From Eutrophobius brisbanensis (GTDB lineage Bacteria; Pseudomonadota; Gammaproteobacteria; Eutrophobiales; Eutrophobiaceae), in contig JAYPQE010000003.1 in NCBI GenBank assembly GCA_038131795.1, forward strand, positions 682,001 through 746,000: a stretch of DNA of 64,000 nt, written 5' to 3'. Below, one piece after another: positions 9,264-18,652 of the stretch; within the stretch, counting starts at the first letter, position 1; each line of letters starts with the position of its first letter. Position numbers and translations under genes: made by a program. Below the pieces are notes generated by a model, which made no database searches, was not told the DNA's origin, and was given only the letters and a program-made list of their open reading frames with translations.

Positions 9264-11180
9264 ATGCCTCAAATTACGTTACCTGACGGTAGTCATCACG
9301 ACTACGATCACCCAGTTTCAGTCTATGATGTTGCCTCGGCTATTGGCCCTGGACTGGCCAAGGCCGCGTTGGCCGGCGAGGTGGATTCAAAACTTGTAGA
9401 CACCTCTTTTGTCATAAAAAGCGATGCAGTGCTCAGGATCATTACTGATAAAGATCCTGAAGGTTTGGAGATTATTCGTCATTCCTGTGCACATTTAATG
9501 GCGCAGGCCGTGAAACGACTGTTTCCTGATGCCCAGGTTACTATCGGACCTGTGATTGATGATGGCTTTTATTATGATTTTGCGTATGACAGGGCATTTA
9601 CACCTGAAGATCTGGAAAATATTGAAGCAGAAATGGAACGAATCACCCAGGAAGACATCCAGGTCCATCGAAAATTAATGGCAAGAGACGATGCGGTCAC
9701 ATTTTTTAAAGGCATGAATGAGGCTTACAAGGCCGAAATAATCGCTTCTATCCCTGAAAATGAACAGTTGTCCCTGTATGAACAGGGTAACTTCATCGAT
9801 TTATGTCGTGGCCCTCATATCCCCAGGACTGGCAGTATAAAGGCATTTAAATTAACTAAACTCGCCGGGGCATATTGGCGTGGGGATTCCAATAATGAAA
9901 TGTTGCAGCGTATCTATGGTACAGCCTGGCCCAGTAAAAAGTTATTGCGCCAATATTTAAACCGGCTGGAAGAAGCCGAAAAGCGAGATCATCGAAAACT
10001 CGCCAGAAAACAGGGGTTGCTGCATTTTCAGGAAGAGGCACCTGGCATGGTGTTCTGGCATGACAAAGGCTGGACACTATACCGCATAGTAGAAAATTAT
10101 ATACGGCACAGGCTTCTGGAATCCGATTATAAAGAGATTCGAACCCCTCAGGTCATAGACCGGGTGTTATGGGAAAAATCAGGCCATATTGCAAAATTCA
10201 GTGATGATATGTTTATGACCAGTTCAGAAAATAGAGAATATGCAATTAAACCCATGAATTGTCCGGCCCATATCCAGGTCTTTAATCAGGGATTAAAAAG
10301 TTATCGTGAATTACCCATACGGTTATCTGAATTTGGTTGTTGCCATCGCAATGAACAATCCGGTGCATTACATGGCCTGATGCGGGTCAGGGGGTTTACC
10401 CAGGATGATGCCCATATATTTTGCCGGGAAGACCAAATTCAAGAGGAGGTACTGGCATTTATCAAATTACTCTATTCTGTATATGCAGACTTTGGATTTG
10501 ACGATGTCATTGTTCGCCTGTCTACCCGTCCTGAAAACCGTGTCGGTAGCGATGAAATTTGGGATAATGCCGAACAGGCGTTAGAACATGCCCTGGATGC
10601 CAGTGGCCTGGAGTGGTCAATTCAACCGGGTGAAGGGGCATTTTATGGCCCCAAAATAGATTTTTCACTGCGTGACTGCATCGATAGGGTCTGGCAGTGC
10701 GGTACCATTCAGGCAGATTTTTCCATGCCAGGACGGCTTGGCGCGGCCTATGTGGATGAAAATAGCCAAAAACAGGTCCCGGTAATGCTCCACAGGGCAA
10801 TTCTGGGGTCTTTAGAGCGTTTTATTGGTATTCTTATCGAACATTATGAGGGTGCTTTCCCTTTATGGCTATCGCCATTACAGGCGGTAATTGTGTCAAT
10901 TACCGATCATCAGGCCGAATATGTGAGAAAAATTGAAGAAACCCTGAAAAAACAAGGGTTCAGAGTCGAATCAGACTTGAGAAATGAAACGATCGGCCTT
11001 AAAATCCGCGAGCACGCAATGCAACGTGTCCCGTATCAATTAATTATCGGGGCAAAAGAAGTGGAAACAAATTCTGTGGCCGTGCGTACGCGAGAGGGCA
11101 AAGACCTGGGTTCCATGGAGCTTGAAGGGTTTATCAATCGCCTGAATGATGAAATCGCGTGCCGCGGTCGTAATCTTTAG
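9264..11180 (+). CDS. thrS: Threonyl-tRNA synthetase
   Basis: Charges tRNA-Thr. The 638-aa protein has the full class-II ThrRS layout: an N-terminal TGS domain (LPDGSHHDYDHPVS), the SAD editing domain with the HSCAH zinc-type motif, and the catalytic core with zinc ligands in MNCPAHI, HRNEQSGALHGL and MLHRAILGS. The C-terminal anticodon-binding domain ends in RTREGKDLGSM. Start ATG 9264 gives the conserved MPQITLPDG beginning and has AGAAGGG six bases upstream; the longer frame from 9231 is rejected. The stop codon overlaps the infC Shine-Dalgarno sequence, so the two are likely coupled. Confidence 0.97.
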   Translation: MPQITLPDGSHHDYDHPVSVYDVASAIGPGLAKAALAGEVDSKLVDTSFVIKSDAVLRIITDKDPEGLEIIRHSCAHLMAQAVKRLFPDAQVTIGPVIDDGFYYDFAYDRAFTPEDLENIEAEMERITQEDIQVHRKLMARDDAVTFFKGMNEAYKAEIIASIPENEQLSLYEQGNFIDLCRGPHIPRTGSIKAFKLTKLAGAYWRGDSNNEMLQRIYGTAWPSKKLLRQYLNRLEEAEKRDHRKLARKQGLLHFQEEAPGMVFWHDKGWTLYRIVENYIRHRLLESDYKEIRTPQVIDRVLWEKSGHIAKFSDDMFMTSSENREYAIKPMNCPAHIQVFNQGLKSYRELPIRLSEFGCCHRNEQSGALHGLMRVRGFTQDDAHIFCREDQIQEEVLAFIKLLYSVYADFGFDDVIVRLSTRPENRVGSDEIWDNAEQALEHALDASGLEWSIQPGEGAFYGPKIDFSLRDCIDRVWQCGTIQADFSMPGRLGAAYVDENSQKQVPVMLHRAILGSLERFIGILIEHYEGAFPLWLSPLQAVIVSITDHQAEYVRKIEETLKKQGFRVESDLRNETIGLKIREHAMQRVPYQLIIGAKEVETNSVAVRTREGKDLGSMELEGFINRLNDEIACRGRNL

Positions 11181-11196
11181 GAGGGAGGAAAAACAT

Positions 11197-11712
11197 ATCG
11201 TAGTTGAAAAACAGAACCGTTTGAATGAGGAAATCATTGCAGACAATGTCCGGTTAATAGGAGAGGATGGAGAACAGATAGGTATCGTAACTACCAAAGA
11301 GGCATTAGGACTGGCAGACGAGGCAAACCTGGATTTGGTTGAAATTGTGCCGAATTCTGAGCCACCCGTATGCAGGATTATGGATTTTGGTAAGTTTCTG
11401 TTTGAGCAGAATAAAAAGAAAAATGCTGCCAAAAAAAAACAGAAGCAGATACAAATCAAGGAAGTCAAATTCAGACCTGGAACAGAAGAAGGCGATTATC
11501 AGGTCAAATTAAGAAACATCACCCGGTTTTTAAGCCACGGTGACAAAGTTAAAGTGACATTACGATTTCGAGGGCGTGAGATGGCCCACCAGGATTTGGG
11601 AATGAAAATGCTGGAACGAATAGAGGAAGACCTTCTGGAGTATGGGGTGGTTGAACAAGCCCCTAAACTTGAAGGTCGACAAATGGTTATGGTCATTGCG
11701 TCAAAAAAATAG
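11197..11712 (+). CDS. infC: Translation initiation factor IF-3, probable AUC start
   Basis: IF-3 binds the 30S subunit and checks initiator tRNA and start codon. The conserved body (GEDGEQIGIVTTKEAL, EPPVCRIMDFGKF, KFRPGTEEGDYQVK, RFRGREMAHQ) is complete. No ATG, GTG or TTG sits at the expected N-terminus. The strong Shine-Dalgarno AGGAGGGAGG (11179-11188) is followed eight bases later by ATC at 11197, giving a 171-aa product that begins like other IF-3 proteins. E. coli infC starts with AUU, which lets IF-3 repress its own synthesis; AUC is in the same discriminated class. The upstream ATG 11146 lies inside thrS before the ribosome site and is unlikely. Confidence 0.93.
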   Translation: MVVEKQNRLNEEIIADNVRLIGEDGEQIGIVTTKEALGLADEANLDLVEIVPNSEPPVCRIMDFGKFLFEQNKKKNAAKKKQKQIQIKEVKFRPGTEEGDYQVKLRNITRFLSHGDKVKVTLRFRGREMAHQDLGMKMLERIEEDLLEYGVVEQAPKLEGRQMVMVIASKK

Positions 11713-11735
11713 AAAGTAGATGGAGTTAATATTTA

Positions 11736-11933
11736 ATGCCAAAGATTAAAACAAATAGAGGTGCTGCAAAACGATTCACCAAATCAGCATCTGGAAAAAT
11801 AAAACATAAACAGTCTTTTCGCAGTCATATTCTGACCAAGAAAAGTACTAAGCGAAAGAGACACCTGCGGCCCATGAGTGAAGTGCATGACAGAGATCAG
11901 AAGGCGGTCGCACGTATGATCCCCTACATGTAG
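11736..11933 (+). CDS. rpmI: 50S ribosomal protein L35
   Basis: A 65-aa basic protein with the L35 signature MPKIKTNRGAAKRF and the C-terminal KRHLRPMSEVHDRD. It lies between infC and rplT as in most bacteria. In E. coli this operon is repressed by L20 binding upstream of rpmI; I did not resolve such a structure here. Confidence 0.97.
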   Translation: MPKIKTNRGAAKRFTKSASGKIKHKQSFRSHILTKKSTKRKRHLRPMSEVHDRDQKAVARMIPYM

Positions 11934-11951
11934 ATTTTGGAGAATTAAGTA

Positions 11952-12311
11952 ATGGCGAGAGTTAAAAGGGGTGTCATAGCCCATGCAAGACATAAAAAAG
12001 TCCTGTCCCAGGCCAAGGGATATCAGGGCAGACGAAAAAATGTTTACCGTGCTGCAACTCAGGCAGTTACCAAAGCAGGTCAGTATGCGTACAGAGATAG
12101 GCGTCAACGCAAACGTCAATTTCGTGCACTGTGGATCGCAAGGATAAACGCAGCAGCCCGACTATATGGGATGACTTATAGTCAGATGATAAATGGACTG
12201 AATAAGGCCCAGATTGATATTGATAGAAAAATGCTTGCCGATCTGGCTGTCCATGATCAACCAACTTTTGCCAGCCTGGTTGATGAAGCAAGGACGGTAC
12301 TGAGCAATTAA
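11952..12311 (+). CDS. rplT: 50S ribosomal protein L20
   Basis: A 119-aa L20 of standard length. It has the basic N-terminal extension that enters the 23S rRNA (RVKRGVIAHARHKKVL) and the globular part RRQRKRQFRALWIARINAA. It starts after GGAG and lies 18 bases downstream of rpmI. L20 is the known autogenous repressor of rpmI-rplT in E. coli. Confidence 0.97.
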   Translation: MARVKRGVIAHARHKKVLSQAKGYQGRRKNVYRAATQAVTKAGQYAYRDRRQRKRQFRALWIARINAAARLYGMTYSQMINGLNKAQIDIDRKMLADLAVHDQPTFASLVDEARTVLSN

Positions 12312-12396
12312 AATATTAACTCTGTTGTAATTTCTGTTTTTGAATTACACGGTTAATTTTATTTTGCAGTATTGCCAGTCAAAAATATATCTTTTT

Positions 12397-12421
12397 AGGG
12401 CAGTAATACATGATCTGCCCT
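12397..12421 (+). promoter_or_regulatory. Hairpin in the pheS leader
   Basis: AGGGCAG (12397-12403) and CTGCCCT (12415-12421) form a perfect 7-bp stem with an 11-base loop, ending 14 bases before the pheS ATG. No T-tract follows, so it is not an intrinsic terminator on this strand. It sits where a ribosome would load and might affect pheS translation or separate it from rplT. No phenylalanine-rich leader peptide like E. coli pheM is visible. Confidence 0.4.
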
Positions 12422-12435
12422 GTCGATACTAAACA

Positions 12436-13413
12436 ATGGGTAATTTAGAGCACATACTCAAAAACGCATTGGATGAAGTCAGCAATGCATCTAATGTGGA
12501 AGCAGTCGAGCAACTGCGCGTCCATTATCTGGGCAAAAAAGGTCTGCTAACGGAAAAACTCAAACAACTTGGCAGCTTACCCCAGAAGGAAAGACCCGAG
12601 GCAGGTCAGCAAATAAACAGGGCCAAGATTTCATTACAAGACGCTATTAGTAATAAAAAAACTGCACTGGCATCCGAACTGTACGCGGAAAAACTGGAAG
12701 CAGAATATATTGACATATCATTGCCCGGAAAGGGGCAACAGCCCGGTAATCTTCATCCCATTACTCAAACACTGTTTGAAATTCAGGAAATATTTATTTC
12801 AAATGGATTTGAGATTGCGGATGGACCTGAGATAGAAGATAACTATCATAATTTTGAAGCATTAAATATTCCTGAACATCACCCTGCGAGGGCGATGCAT
12901 GATACATTTTATTTTGATGCTGACAGGTTGTTGCGCACGCATACTTCAAATGTACAAATAAGATACATGAAGGCAAATCGCCCTCCTATTGCAATCATAG
13001 CTCCCGGGCGCGTGTTTCGTTGTGATTCAGATATGACCCATACACCCATGTTTCATCAAATTGAGGGGGTATTGATCGATAAAAATATTACCTTTTCCCA
13101 TCTAAAAGGGGTGCTGAATTCATTTTTGATGCGTTTTTTTGAACGTGAATTAAAGGTCAGGTTTAGACCCTCTTATTTTCCATTCACAGAGCCGTCGGCA
13201 GAAGTAGATATAATGGGGGAGAATGGTTGGATGGAGATACTCGGATGCGGGATGGTACATCCAAATGTATTAAACAACGTAGGGATAGACAGTGAAGAGT
13301 ATTCAGGGTTTGCTTTTGGGCTTGGAGTTGAGCGAATGGCTATGTTGAAATCAGGGGTTGATGACATCAGATTATTTTTTGAGAACGATATACGTTTTCT
13401 AAATCAGTTTTAA
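12436..13413 (+). CDS. pheS: Phenylalanyl-tRNA synthetase alpha subunit
   Basis: Catalytic subunit of the alpha2-beta2 PheRS. The 325-aa length is normal. It has an N-terminal tRNA-binding coiled coil, motif 2 around RVFRCDSDMTHTPMFHQIEG, and the C-terminal motif 3 region GFAFGLGVERMAML. The substrate-site stretch FRPSYFPFTEPSAEVD is intact. The ATG at 12436 is the only sensible start, though no good Shine-Dalgarno sequence precedes it. pheT follows after 34 bases. Confidence 0.97.
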   Translation: MGNLEHILKNALDEVSNASNVEAVEQLRVHYLGKKGLLTEKLKQLGSLPQKERPEAGQQINRAKISLQDAISNKKTALASELYAEKLEAEYIDISLPGKGQQPGNLHPITQTLFEIQEIFISNGFEIADGPEIEDNYHNFEALNIPEHHPARAMHDTFYFDADRLLRTHTSNVQIRYMKANRPPIAIIAPGRVFRCDSDMTHTPMFHQIEGVLIDKNITFSHLKGVLNSFLMRFFERELKVRFRPSYFPFTEPSAEVDIMGENGWMEILGCGMVHPNVLNNVGIDSEEYSGFAFGLGVERMAMLKSGVDDIRLFFENDIRFLNQF

Positions 13414-13447
13414 TGATGGCATTGTTGATTGTTCTGGAAGGGTAAAT

Positions 13448-15826
13448 ATGAAAATCAGCGAAAAATGGTTGAATGAGTTTGTTGGAAAAAATGTGTCAAC
13501 AAATGAAAAGTCAGAGCTGTTTACCATGGCAGGACTGGAGGTTGATGCAGTGGAAAGCTGCGCCATCGAAATTTCCGGCGTTGTGGTGGGGAAAGTAATC
13601 GATTGCGAAAAAATTCCCGGAACTGAAAAATTATCTGTATGCAAAGTGGACGATGGTAGTGATGTAACAAAGCAAGTGGTGTGTGGTGCTGATAATGTGT
13701 CGTCAGGAAAATTGTATCCATATGCAAAGCCAGGGGCGGTATTGCGCAAAGGTCTGACGATAGAAGCACGTGAAATTCATGGGGTGCTGTCTGCAGGAAT
13801 GTTGTGTTCAGCCTTCGAGCTCGGTTTGGCAGATTCATCCACCGGTCTCTATGAGATTGATGTGGATGCAACCCCCGGCATTGAGTTGCGCAGTTTACTT
13901 TTACTTGATGATAATACATTCGATATATCATTAACACCTAACCGTGGTGATTGTCTAAGTGCATTAGGGTTGGCAAGGGAACTGAGTGTTCTTTCAGGTG
14001 CAAACTATAGACAACCAGTGCTACAGGAAATCCCCGCAACAATTAATGATAAATTGAGTATTGCTCTGCTAAACCCTGAAGCATGTCCAAGATATTGCGG
14101 CAGGATTGTTAAAGGTGTTAGTGCTAGCGCAATCACACCAGTCTGGATAAAAGAACGTTTGCGAAAGTCGGGTATCCGGGCAATTAACATTATTGTCGAT
14201 TTGACTAATTATGTGATGCTGGAGATGGGGCAGCCTATGCATGCATTTGACCTACAAAAGCTTGATGGCAATATCGTGATACGTATGGCAGAAGAGGAGG
14301 AAAAAATCAGGCTGCTTGATGGAGAGGAATATACACTTCAGGATAATACTCTGGTGATTTGTGATAACTCAGGTGCAATTGCCATGGCTGGAGTTATGGG
14401 CGGTGAATCAAGCGCTGTTACCTTGGATACTTTGGATGTCTTTCTTGAGTCTGCATTTTTTACCCCGACGGCCATTATGGGACGAGCCAGGCAATATGGA
14501 TTTCATACCGATGCATCACATCGATTCGAGCGCGGCGTAGACCCGGAATTGGCAGAAAAGGCATTATCCAGACTAACAGCATTATTGCTTGAGTATTGTG
14601 GAGGTGAGCCTGGTCCTGTAGTCCATGCTCAGTCCAATGAAAATCTCCCACATTCAAAACCGGTTTTACTCCGTTATGCCAAATTAAACCAACTCCTGGG
14701 GAGTAATATCGATACTGATAAAACAGCTGATATTCTGGTCAATCTGGGATTTACTCTTGAAGCCCATGAAGATGGCTGGAAGGTGACAGTGCCTTCTTAT
14801 CGTTTTGATATTGAACAAGAAGTAGACCTCATTGAAGAAATTGCGCGAATTTATGGATATCAGCATATCCCTGAGACATTACCAACTGTCAGTATCAATT
14901 TGGCAAAACGTCATCAACGGACACAACAGCGGGCCCTGTTAGTCAATCGCCTTGTTGCCATGGGCTATACCGAGGCTATCACTTATAGTTTCGTTGACGC
15001 GGACGTGCAAACATTACTTGGCTATGACGATGGTACATTGATGCTTTTAAATCCCATCTCCACGGATATGTCGGCAATGCGCCAATCACTTTTGCCTGGA
15101 TTACTCGCCGCGTTACAATTCAATATCAAGCGGCAGCAAAACCGGCTGAAACTTTTTGAATTTGGTCGATGTTTTAAAATCACTGGAGAGCAACTTGAAG
15201 AATCTGATCGACTGTCCGGTATTAATTATGGAAATGTATATAAAAAACAATGGGGTATGAGTGAAATTTCAAGTGATTACTATAGTATCAAATCGGATTT
15301 AGAGGCAGTATTGAAACAATTCATTCAAACAGAAGAAATACGCTATCAGAGAACCGAAAATAGTGCCTTACATCCTAATCAAAATGCTGAAATTTTCTAT
15401 AATAATCAGAATATTGGATTTATCGGCACATTAAATCCACGAATTCAGAGCGCACTGGACCTACCTGGGCCCATTCAGGTGTTTGAGATTGATATCTCAA
15501 TAATTCCTGAAAAATCACCGGCAAAATACGTGAAAATCAGTAAATTTCCGTCAATTAGGCGAGATATATCGGTACTGGTAGATGAAAAATTACCTGCTAT
15601 TGAGGTGATAAATGCCATTAAAAATACCGATTCGGAGTTACTGGATAACCTAGAGTTGTTTGACGTATATCAGGGGGAAGGTATTGATCTAGGGAAAAAA
15701 AGTCTTGCATTGGGCTTGACCTTTCGTGGATCTTCCAGCACTCTAACGGATGAGGAGGCGGACATTGTTATCGGCAATGTCATTCGTTTGTTAAATAATC
15801 AATTTGGAGCTATTTTGAGAGAATAG
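13448..15826 (+). CDS. pheT: Phenylalanyl-tRNA synthetase beta subunit
   Basis: Beta subunit of PheRS, 792 aa, full length. Visible parts in order: the N-terminal EMAP/OB tRNA-binding domain (VVGKVIDCEKIPGTEKL), the B3/B4 editing domain (INIIVDLTNYVMLEMGQPMHAFD), the B5 domain, the catalytic-like core, and the C-terminal ferredoxin-fold anticodon-binding domain (KISKFPSIRRDISVLV). It has a good Shine-Dalgarno (GGAAGGG) before ATG 13448. ihfA begins three bases after its stop, as in other gammaproteobacteria. Confidence 0.97.
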   Translation: MKISEKWLNEFVGKNVSTNEKSELFTMAGLEVDAVESCAIEISGVVVGKVIDCEKIPGTEKLSVCKVDDGSDVTKQVVCGADNVSSGKLYPYAKPGAVLRKGLTIEAREIHGVLSAGMLCSAFELGLADSSTGLYEIDVDATPGIELRSLLLLDDNTFDISLTPNRGDCLSALGLARELSVLSGANYRQPVLQEIPATINDKLSIALLNPEACPRYCGRIVKGVSASAITPVWIKERLRKSGIRAINIIVDLTNYVMLEMGQPMHAFDLQKLDGNIVIRMAEEEEKIRLLDGEEYTLQDNTLVICDNSGAIAMAGVMGGESSAVTLDTLDVFLESAFFTPTAIMGRARQYGFHTDASHRFERGVDPELAEKALSRLTALLLEYCGGEPGPVVHAQSNENLPHSKPVLLRYAKLNQLLGSNIDTDKTADILVNLGFTLEAHEDGWKVTVPSYRFDIEQEVDLIEEIARIYGYQHIPETLPTVSINLAKRHQRTQQRALLVNRLVAMGYTEAITYSFVDADVQTLLGYDDGTLMLLNPISTDMSAMRQSLLPGLLAALQFNIKRQQNRLKLFEFGRCFKITGEQLEESDRLSGINYGNVYKKQWGMSEISSDYYSIKSDLEAVLKQFIQTEEIRYQRTENSALHPNQNAEIFYNNQNIGFIGTLNPRIQSALDLPGPIQVFEIDISIIPEKSPAKYVKISKFPSIRRDISVLVDEKLPAIEVINAIKNTDSELLDNLELFDVYQGEGIDLGKKSLALGLTFRGSSSTLTDEEADIVIGNVIRLLNNQFGAILRE

Positions 15827-15829
15827 ATC

Positions 15830-16132
15830 ATGGGGGCATTGACCAAAGCAGATATGGCGGAAATGTTATACCAGGAACTTGGTTTGAATAAACGCGAGGC
15901 AAAAGAACTGGTAGAGATGTTTTTTGAAGAGATCCGGGCATCACTTGAGAGTGGAAATCAGGTGAAATTGTCGGGATTTGGTAATTTTGATTTACGAGAC
16001 AAAAACCAAAGACCAGGTAGAAACCCAAAAACGGGAGAGGAAATTCCTATTAGTGCCCGTCGTGTGGTTACATTCAGACCCGGTCAAAAGCTAAAATTGA
16101 GAGTAGAATCATATGTTGGAAGCGTCCAATAA
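15830..16132 (+). CDS. ihfA: Integration host factor alpha subunit
   Basis: A 100-aa DNA-bending protein of the HU/IHF family. IhfA rather than HU is indicated by the pheT-ihfA order and the sequence LTKADMAEMLYQELGLNKRE. The beta-arm region contains GRNPKTGEEIPI with the proline that kinks DNA. It forms a heterodimer with IhfB, not in this window. It overlaps the next gene by 20 bases. Confidence 0.95.
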   Translation: MGALTKADMAEMLYQELGLNKREAKELVEMFFEEIRASLESGNQVKLSGFGNFDLRDKNQRPGRNPKTGEEIPISARRVVTFRPGQKLKLRVESYVGSVQ

Positions 16133-16469
16133 CACTGAATTGCCTGCAATTCCAGGAAAGCGGTATTTCACCATAGGTGAAGTAAGTGATCTTTGTGCAG
16201 TAAAACCCCACGTATTACGTTATTGGGAGCAGGAATTTCCTCAATTAAAGCCACTTAAGCGACGTGGAAACAGACGCTATTATCAGCGTCATGATGTCAT
16301 TATTATCCGTCAGATACGTAGTTTGTTATACGAGCACGGGTTTACCATCGGTGGTGCGCGGCTGAAATTATCTGGCGCAGAAGCCAAAGATGATTCAAAT
16401 CAAAGCCAGCAGATTATTAAGCAGCTCAGGAGTGAGCTGGAAGAAGTCCTGGATTTACTGAAACGATAG
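16113..16469 (+). CDS. MerR-family transcriptional regulator of the pheT-ihfA neighbourhood
   Basis: A 118-aa protein with an N-terminal MerR winged helix-turn-helix: FTIGEVSDLCAVKPHVLRYW is followed by RRGNRRYYQRHDV. The C-terminus is a short helix, presumably for dimerisation, with no metal-binding cysteine cluster. This small MerR homologue is found after ihfA in many gammaproteobacteria and its effector is unknown. It overlaps ihfA by 20 bases, so translation is coupled. Confidence 0.88.
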   Translation: MLEASNNTELPAIPGKRYFTIGEVSDLCAVKPHVLRYWEQEFPQLKPLKRRGNRRYYQRHDVIIIRQIRSLLYEHGFTIGGARLKLSGAEAKDDSNQSQQIIKQLRSELEEVLDLLKR

Positions 16470-16555
16470 TTTCAGCCAATCCCAAGTCATCAGTTACAAG
16501 TCATACGTATTTCATAACAACATTAAAACACCCTGTATATTACTCTTAGATACCG

Positions 16556-16585
16556 TTGGCAAAATCAACTTTCTTCCAGTAATTT
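16556..16585 (+). promoter_or_regulatory. Possible promoter of tRNA-Pro
   Basis: TTGGCA (16556-16561) and TAATTT (16580-16585) are 18 bases apart and end 20 bases before the tRNA. The elements match consensus moderately; an alternative -10 (TAACTA) lies closer to the gene. Confidence 0.35.
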
Positions 16586-16605
16586 GTTGCTTGTAACTAC
16601 TGTTT

Positions 16606-16683
<78 letters not shown>

Positions 16684-16744
16684 TCCTGGATCCGATATAA
16701 TGATTACTCCTTGCGAAATCGTCTGAAGATTAAAGGGCATTTAT

Positions 16745-18574
16745 ATGTGTGGGATTATTGGCGTAGTAAGCCATAGTAATGTAGTTGATAAATTAACGAC
16801 TGGGTTAAGACGTCTGGAATACCGCGGGTATGATTCTGCAGGGATTGCGGTGATTGATGGGCAAGAAAATATTTGTGTTAGAAAATGTATTGGTAAGGTC
16901 AATGACCTGAAGGCTTTAATTGAAAACCAGCCCGTCTCAGGAAGTGTCGGTATTGCACATACGCGGTGGGCAACGCATGGCGCTCCAAGCACAATAAATG
17001 CGCATCCACATGTAAGCAAAGATCTAATCGCAATTGTCCATAACGGCATAATTGAAAATCATATGCCGCTTCGGGAAAATTTAATTACCAATGGTTATGA
17101 TTTTCAATCCGAGACGGACACGGAGGTTATTGCCCATCAGACACATCTCAATTTAACCGAGGCATCAGATTTAATATCGTCTATCAGAGCCACTGTAAAC
17201 GATCTGCAAGGTGCATATGCCATAGGTTTTATCTTTAAGGATTACCCTGATCGAATATTTGCAGCGCGACATGGCAGCCCATTAATAATCGGGGTCGGTG
17301 AGGCCGAATATTATATTGCATCAGACATCTTTGCCTTGTTGCCCTATACAGATAAATATTTGGTAATGGAAGATGGTGATATCGCGGAAATCAGCCTTTC
17401 CACAGGAATTAAAATTACTGATATTGATAATAATATTGTCGATAGGGAAATTCAGTGGACTGATTCTTCTCTTGAAGAGGGTGAGAAATCTGGCTTTAGA
17501 CATTATATGCAAAAGGAAATATTTCAGCAGCCTCAAGCCATTGAAAACACTCTTGCACGAAATATTAGTGATGAACATATTAAAATACTAGATTTAGATA
17601 ACAGAGGTATTTTTAATAAAATACGGGCAGTTCATATCGTAGCCTGTGGCACGAGTTATCATGCCGGTATGGTGGGGCGCTACTGGCTGGAGAATATAGC
17701 AGGCATCCCTTGTGCAGTGGACATCGCCAGTGAATACCGTAATTTTGATTTCTATGCAGATCCAGAGACCTTGTTTATTGTGATATCTCAATCTGGTGAA
17801 ACTGCCGATACCTTATCGGCATTGCAAAAAGCAAAAGGTGAAAATTACCTGTCAACATTAAGTATTTGTAATGTCCCTGACAGTTCTATTACCAGGGAAA
17901 CCGAATTGCAAATGATGACAATGGCAGGCATAGAAATTGGAGTTGCATCGACCAAGGCTTTTACGACACAGTTGCTCAATTTATTGATCTTAACTTTGGC
18001 CATTGCAAAAGTAAGAAATAATGACCAGATTGAGATAAATGAATGGATTCACCATTTAAAAAAGATTCCTCAGCAGATGGATGAAATATTAGGCCTGGAT
18101 GAACACATCAAGGTAATGGCGGAACGCTTTGCCAGCAAAGAGCATGCACTTTATTTGGGCAGGGGGGTTATGTTGCCAATTGCAATGGAAGGGGCATTAA
18201 AATTAAAGGAAATCTCTTATATTCATGCTGAAGCCTATCCAGCAGGTGAACTTAAACACGGTCCACTCGCCCTGGTGGACAGCAATATGCCGGTTATCGC
18301 AGTTGCCCCTAACAATACATTATTGACAAAACTCATTTCGAATCTACAGGAGGTGCATGCCAGGGGAGGGGAATTGTATGTCTTTGCGGATACCGGAGTG
18401 GACCTTGGACGGTTTGATAATGCACACAAGTTACATATGGAAATTGAAAATAATATGCTGGCGCCTATATATTATGCAGTGCCAATGCAATTACTGGCAT
18501 ATCATGTTGCAGTATTAAAAGGGGCGGATGTTGACCAGCCTCGAAATCTGGCGAAATCAGTCACAGTAGAATAA
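16745..18574 (+). CDS. glmS: Glutamine-fructose-6-phosphate aminotransferase (isomerising)
   Basis: GlmS makes glucosamine-6-phosphate, the first committed step to UDP-GlcNAc for peptidoglycan, lipid A and the polysaccharide genes at the start of this window. The protein is 609 aa. The N-terminal glutaminase begins MCGIIGVV, with Cys the nucleophile after Met removal. Two SIS sugar-isomerase domains follow (CGTSYHAGMVG; SQSGETADT), ending in the conserved LAKSVTVE. Shine-Dalgarno AAAGGG lies seven bases before ATG 16745. A TATAAT at 16696-16701 could be its -10 but lacks a clear -35. A strong terminator follows at 18591. No glmU is adjacent. Confidence 0.97.
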   Translation: MCGIIGVVSHSNVVDKLTTGLRRLEYRGYDSAGIAVIDGQENICVRKCIGKVNDLKALIENQPVSGSVGIAHTRWATHGAPSTINAHPHVSKDLIAIVHNGIIENHMPLRENLITNGYDFQSETDTEVIAHQTHLNLTEASDLISSIRATVNDLQGAYAIGFIFKDYPDRIFAARHGSPLIIGVGEAEYYIASDIFALLPYTDKYLVMEDGDIAEISLSTGIKITDIDNNIVDREIQWTDSSLEEGEKSGFRHYMQKEIFQQPQAIENTLARNISDEHIKILDLDNRGIFNKIRAVHIVACGTSYHAGMVGRYWLENIAGIPCAVDIASEYRNFDFYADPETLFIVISQSGETADTLSALQKAKGENYLSTLSICNVPDSSITRETELQMMTMAGIEIGVASTKAFTTQLLNLLILTLAIAKVRNNDQIEINEWIHHLKKIPQQMDEILGLDEHIKVMAERFASKEHALYLGRGVMLPIAMEGALKLKEISYIHAEAYPAGELKHGPLALVDSNMPVIAVAPNNTLLTKLISNLQEVHARGGELYVFADTGVDLGRFDNAHKLHMEIENNMLAPIYYAVPMQLLAYHVAVLKGADVDQPRNLAKSVTVE

Positions 18575-18590
18575 AATATTGATTTAATTT

Positions 18591-18629
18591 AAAAAAGTTT
18601 AGGGTAACTAACGTACCCTAAACTTTTTT
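18591..18629. terminator. Bidirectional intrinsic terminator after glmS
   Basis: A perfect 16-bp inverted repeat: AAAAAAGTTTAGGGTA (18591-18606) and TACCCTAAACTTTTTT (18614-18629) around the loop ACTAACG. The stem carries A6 and T6 arms, so it can terminate glmS on the plus strand and the converging small secreted-protein gene on the minus strand. Confidence 0.9.
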
Positions 18630-18652
18630 GGTTAGTTCGAGTTACGCGACTA

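Noticed and set aside
10130..10160. tRNA T-arm-like GATTCGAACCCC in thrS
   Set aside because: It lies in conserved thrS coding sequence and has no cloverleaf around it.
11040..11468. 142-codon open frame on the minus strand over thrS and infC
   Set aside because: It covers two conserved genes on the plus strand and is a low-complexity shadow (Phe, Ser rich).
12312..12435. pheM-like leader peptide for attenuation
   Set aside because: No short ORF with several Phe codons and no terminator with a T-tract were found.
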